From: Chloroflexi bacterium RBG_13_53_26
GTDB taxonomy: Bacteria; Chloroflexota; Dehalococcoidia; UBA2247; RBG-13-53-26
NCBI GenBank assembly: GCA_001795035.1
Contig: MGMW01000011.1
Span: 1-6,651 of the forward strand
Direction of reading: 5' to 3'
Length of the DNA stretch: 6,651 nucleotides
The notes beneath the pieces were generated by a model. That model searched no databases. It worked only from the letters and a program-made list of their open reading frames with translations, and was not told the DNA's origin. This document shows, piece by piece, positions 3,718 through 6,651 of the stretch (position 1 is its first letter; each line of letters starts with the position of its first letter). The translations under genes were made by a program, and so were the position numbers.

Positions 3718-6651
3718 GATGCATCTATGGTGGTCGATCTGCATAAGCCCATCGGTGAAGGGTACACCATCTGCCCCTACGATGGCTCGGGTTGCGGGTT
3801 CCTTGTTGCCGCTCAGGATGGCAAGGTGGTCAATATTGAGGGCGATCCCGATCACCCTGTTAATCGCGGGGCCGCCTGCGCCAAGGGGGCTTCCATGCGC
3901 CAGCTCAGCGCGGACAATGAGCGACGGCTGCAGAAACCTCGCTACCGCAGAGCCGGTGGCACTGAATGGGAGGAAATCGAATGGGAAGAGGCTCTGGATA
4001 AGATTGCCGAGAAGATCAAGGCCACTAGGGACGCCAACTGGATAGCCAATGAAGGAGACTTCACATCCAACCGCACTGAGGCCATAGGCTGTCTCGGTGG
4101 CGCAGCTCTCGATAATGAAGAGTGCTATCTCCTGTCTAAGATGATGCGCGGCCTCGGACTGGTGTATCTGGAACACCAGGCCCGTATATGACACTCGGCC
4201 ACTGTCGCCAGTCTGGCGGCAACCTTCGGCCGAGGGGTCATGACCAACCACTGGACCGACGTCGCGAATTCTGACTATATCATGGTGATCGCCGGCAATC
4301 CGGCGGAGAACCACCCTGCCGCCTATGGACACATCACCGATGCCATAGATCGGGGTGCCAAGCTCATCGTCGTCGACCCCAGGTTCACCCGGAGCGCATC
4401 GAAGGCCCACATCTACTGCCCCATCAGGTCCGGGACAGACGTGGCCTTCATCGGCGGCGTCATCAAATGGGTCATTGATGACATGGAGGCCAACCCCGGC
4501 AACTACAACATGACCTATGTCACTGAGTACACCAATGCGGCCTTCCTGGTGAACCCGGAGTACCAGGGACCTCCCGACCTGGATGGACTATTCGTAGGCT
4601 ATGACTCCGCAAATCGAACATATGGCAAGTCAAAGTGGACCTATCAGGTGGATGCTGCCGGCGTGCCTCTCCAGGACAAGACCCTCCAGGACCAGAACTG
4701 CGTCTTCCAGATCCTTAAGAAGCACTTCGCTCGCTACACGCCGGAGATGGTCAACAAGATCAGCGGTGCCCCAGTGGAGAAATTCCTCGAGGTCGCCGAG
4801 ACCTTCGCCAAGAGCGGAGTTGTGGGCAAGTCCGGAAACATCCTGTATGCCATGGGTGCCACCCATCACACCAACGGCGTCCAGGTCATCCGGTCCTACG
4901 CTATCCTCCAGCTCCTCCTGGCCAATGTCGGGGTGGCTGGCGGTGGTATCCAGGCCATGCGCGGCGAGTCAAACGTGCAGGGTTCGACCGACCAGGCCCT
5001 GCTGTCCCATATAATACCCGGATACCTCAATGTCCCGGTACATACAGACATCAACCTGCTGACGTACATAAATCGGGTAACGCCCAAGACCACTGACCCC
5101 CTGAGCCTCAACTGGTGGAAGAACACCCCTAAGTACGTCAAGAGCCTGCTTAAGGCGTGGTATGGCACCGCCGCTACTATTGATAACGACTTTGCCTTCC
5201 ACTATATGCCCAAACCGAAATCGGGCAAGAACTATACTCACATTGCTCTCTTCGATGCCATGGAGAGGGGCGACGAGACCAAGAAAGAAAAAGTCAAGGG
5301 GCTGATGTGCTGGGGGCAGAACCCTGCTGTGGCCAGCCCCAATGCCAACCAGACGTTAAAGGCATTGGATACTCTGGACTGGCTGGTCTGTGTCGATATG
5401 TGGGAGACGGAGACTTCGGTCTTCTGGAAGCGGCCGGGGGTTGACCCCGCCACCATCAATACTGAGGTCTTCCAGCTTCCCGCTGTCGGATCCTTCGAGA
5501 AGGAGGGCACTGTCAGCAACAGCGGCCGCTGGGTGCAGTGGCGCTACAAGTGCGCCGATCCTCCCGGCGAAGCCCGGGCAGACCTGGAGATGCTCAATGA
5601 ACTCATGCTGAAGATAAGGGAGCTGTACGAGGCTGATGCCACTGCCCCCAACCGTGATGGTATCCTCAGCCTCACCTGGGACTATGCTCCCCAAGGCGAG
5701 CATGTCGATGCCCAGAAGGTGCTCAAAGAAATGAATGGCTACGATCTGGTCACCAGTAAGCTGATGACCAGCTTCGCCAACCTCAAGGAGGATGGCACTA
5801 CCAGTTGCGGAAACTGGGTCTATTGCGGCTCCTGCGTGGAGCAGGAGTCTCTGGACGCTTTTGAGCAGGCACATCTGGATATGTGGCCGGAGACCAGACT
5901 TATCGGCAACCGGACTGCCCGGCGTTACGAAGCGGACGTTGGCAATGGTGGTTACGATACTGCCGCCGGCTACAAGCCAATCGGGCTTTACTCCTACTAC
6001 GCTTGGTGCTGGCCACTTAACCGCCGCATCGTCTACAACAGAGCTGCTGTTGACCTCAATGGCCAACCATGGGACCAGGAGCAACCGGTGATCACCTGGT
6101 TGGGTGATACCACCGGTAGCTGGAAGGGCGACGTGCCGGACGGCGGTGGAAAAGCCATGGTCTACGGCGGCCACAAGCCCTTCATCATGAGGTCAGAGGG
6201 GCACGGCTGTCTGTTTACGGCGAACCTTGGCACCAGAGAAGCCTCGCTGGTTGATGGCCCGCTGCCCGAACACTACGAGCCGTGGGAAAGTCCGCTTGAA
6301 GCCAATCCTCTCTCGGGGACAATGAACGACCCGGTGATCAAGATATGGCGGCCGGATGAGCAGTCCACACCAAACGAGTATCCCATTGTGGCCTCCACCT
6401 ACCGCGTGGTGGAGCACTGGCAGGCCGGTCAGATGAGCCGAAACCTGCCTTGGCTGGTGGAGCAGATGCCTGAGATGTTTGTGGAGATGAGTGAGGAGTT
6501 GGCCGTGGAAAAGGATATTAATAACGGTGACAGGGTGGTCGTCTGGAACAAACGCGGCGAGATAAGCGCCGTCGCCCTGGTAACCAAGAGGTTCAAGCCC
6601 TTCCAGATGAATGGCACCACCGTGCACCAGATCGGCATGCCCTGGCACTGG
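3619..6651 (+). CDS. fdnG: Selenocysteine-containing formate dehydrogenase alpha subunit, FdnG type, Tat-exported (3' partial)
   Basis: Catalytic subunit that oxidises formate to CO2 at a Mo/W-bis-pyranopterin site and passes electrons through an Fe-S cluster to a beta subunit. The frame gives 1011 codons to the right edge if TGA at 4189-4191 is read as selenocysteine (residue 191). E. coli FdnG has 1015 residues and its equivalent PWHW-like region lies about 40 residues from the end, so little is missing. Residues 1-33 are a Tat signal with SRRDFLK (4-10) and likely cleavage after ASA (31-33), so it acts outside the membrane. The Fe-S domain has C52, C59 and C87, but D55 where the second Cys is expected; K89 of the CAKG motif is present. 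ARI-Sec-HS (188-193), TNHW (209-212), DPRFTR (253-258) and RSGTD (270-274) match FdnG. Later stretches such as GYDLVTSKL, WPLNRR and NNGDRV also fit, along with a molybdopterin-binding C-terminus. C730, C736 and C739 form a small Cys cluster. FdnH/FdnI-like partners would be expected to the right. Confidence 0.95.
4189..4191 (+). other. In-frame TGA read as selenocysteine (Sec191)
   Basis: The TGA falls at the exact position of the catalytic selenocysteine of FdnG and FdhF: it is preceded by QARI and followed by His (CAC), then S-A-T-V-A. The same frame then continues without a stop for 820 codons of clear FdnG homology. Taken with the downstream hairpin, recoding is far likelier than a nonsense mutation. 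Confidence 0.92.
4192..4234 (+). promoter_or_regulatory. Bacterial SECIS element within the formate dehydrogenase gene
   Basis: Right after the TGA there is a 7-bp basal stem, CTCGGCC (4194-4200) with GGCCGAG (4228-4234), and an apical stem, CGCCA (4206-4210) with TGGCG (4214-4218), around the loop GTC (4211-4213). The loop bases G, U, C and the following U fall at +20 to +23 after the TGA, the same register as the GUCU in the E. coli fdhF SECIS as I recall its sequence. Such hairpins bind the selenocysteine elongation factor SelB. The bulged U of the fdhF element is not obvious here. Confidence 0.8.

Noticed and set aside
3265..3724. Two small minus-strand open frames (76 and 90 residues) in the intergenic region
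   Set aside because: They run through the terminator hairpin, promoters and the formate dehydrogenase start, show no family signature and have no ribosome site I could support.
3619..4191. Formate dehydrogenase gene as a pseudogene or a 190-residue protein ending at TGA
   Set aside because: The TGA is at the conserved catalytic selenocysteine position, is followed by a SECIS-like hairpin, and the same frame continues with FdnG homology to the window edge.
3583..4410. 275-residue open frame on the minus strand
   Set aside because: It lies antisense to the clear formate dehydrogenase coding frame, has no recognisable motifs, and is the kind of open antisense frame expected opposite GC-rich coding DNA.
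5356..6174. 272-residue open frame on the minus strand
   Set aside because: It is antisense to the formate dehydrogenase C-terminal half, with no family signature or ribosome site that I could support.

Overview
The window holds two divergent transcription units that meet in a ~400-bp intergenic region. All the genes encode anaerobic redox enzymes. Leftward (minus strand) is a tightly spaced operon: a NuoE/HydC-type [2Fe-2S] subunit, a 649-residue NuoF/HydB-type flavoprotein with fused ferredoxin domains at its C-terminus, and the first 243 residues of a NuoG/HydA/FdhA-type iron-sulfur protein that runs off the left edge. Rightward (plus strand) is an exported, selenocysteine-containing, FdnG-type formate dehydrogenase alpha subunit. 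Its reading frame crosses an in-frame TGA at 4189-4191 and stays open to the right edge, so only about 40 C-terminal residues appear to be missing.

The organism is an anaerobic or facultatively anaerobic bacterium that can insert selenocysteine and has a Tat export pathway. A precise lineage cannot be fixed. The HydB-like NuoF architecture and the unusual Cys-rich insert in the NuoG-like protein would fit an uncultured anaerobe such as a Chloroflexota or Desulfobacterota member; this is a low-confidence inference. No mobile elements, CRISPR arrays, tRNAs or rRNAs were seen.

Layout: 1-729 (-) NuoG-like N-terminus; 767-2716 (-) NuoF/HydB-like; 2752-3213 (-) NuoE/HydC-like, probably starting at TTG; 3214-3618 intergenic; 3619-6651 (+) formate dehydrogenase. 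The intergenic region has a minus-strand promoter for the redox operon, a near-consensus plus-strand promoter (3306-3334), a pair of 13-bp direct repeats exactly 20 bp apart covering its -35 box, a strong intrinsic terminator (3421-3465), a second possible plus-strand promoter (about 3478-3507) and a good ribosome binding site before a GTG start. The first promoter and the terminator together outline a ~120-nt RNA with no reading frame assigned to it. It could be a small RNA or an attenuating leader for the formate dehydrogenase gene.

Function: the NuoE-F-(G) set is the module that moves electrons between NAD(P)H, FMN and Fe-S clusters in complex I, NAD-linked or bifurcating [FeFe]-hydrogenases and NAD-linked formate dehydrogenases. 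The truncated third gene would decide which. The divergent formate dehydrogenase should oxidise formate outside the cytoplasmic membrane and pass electrons to FdnH/FdnI-like partners, likely encoded to the right. The pair therefore suggests coupling of formate (or H2) with NADH pools, but a physical link between the two enzymes is not shown. The most notable features are the selenocysteine codon with its hairpin, an Asp in place of the second cluster-binding Cys of the formate dehydrogenase, the duplicated Cys motif in the NuoG-like protein, and the orphan promoter-terminator unit.
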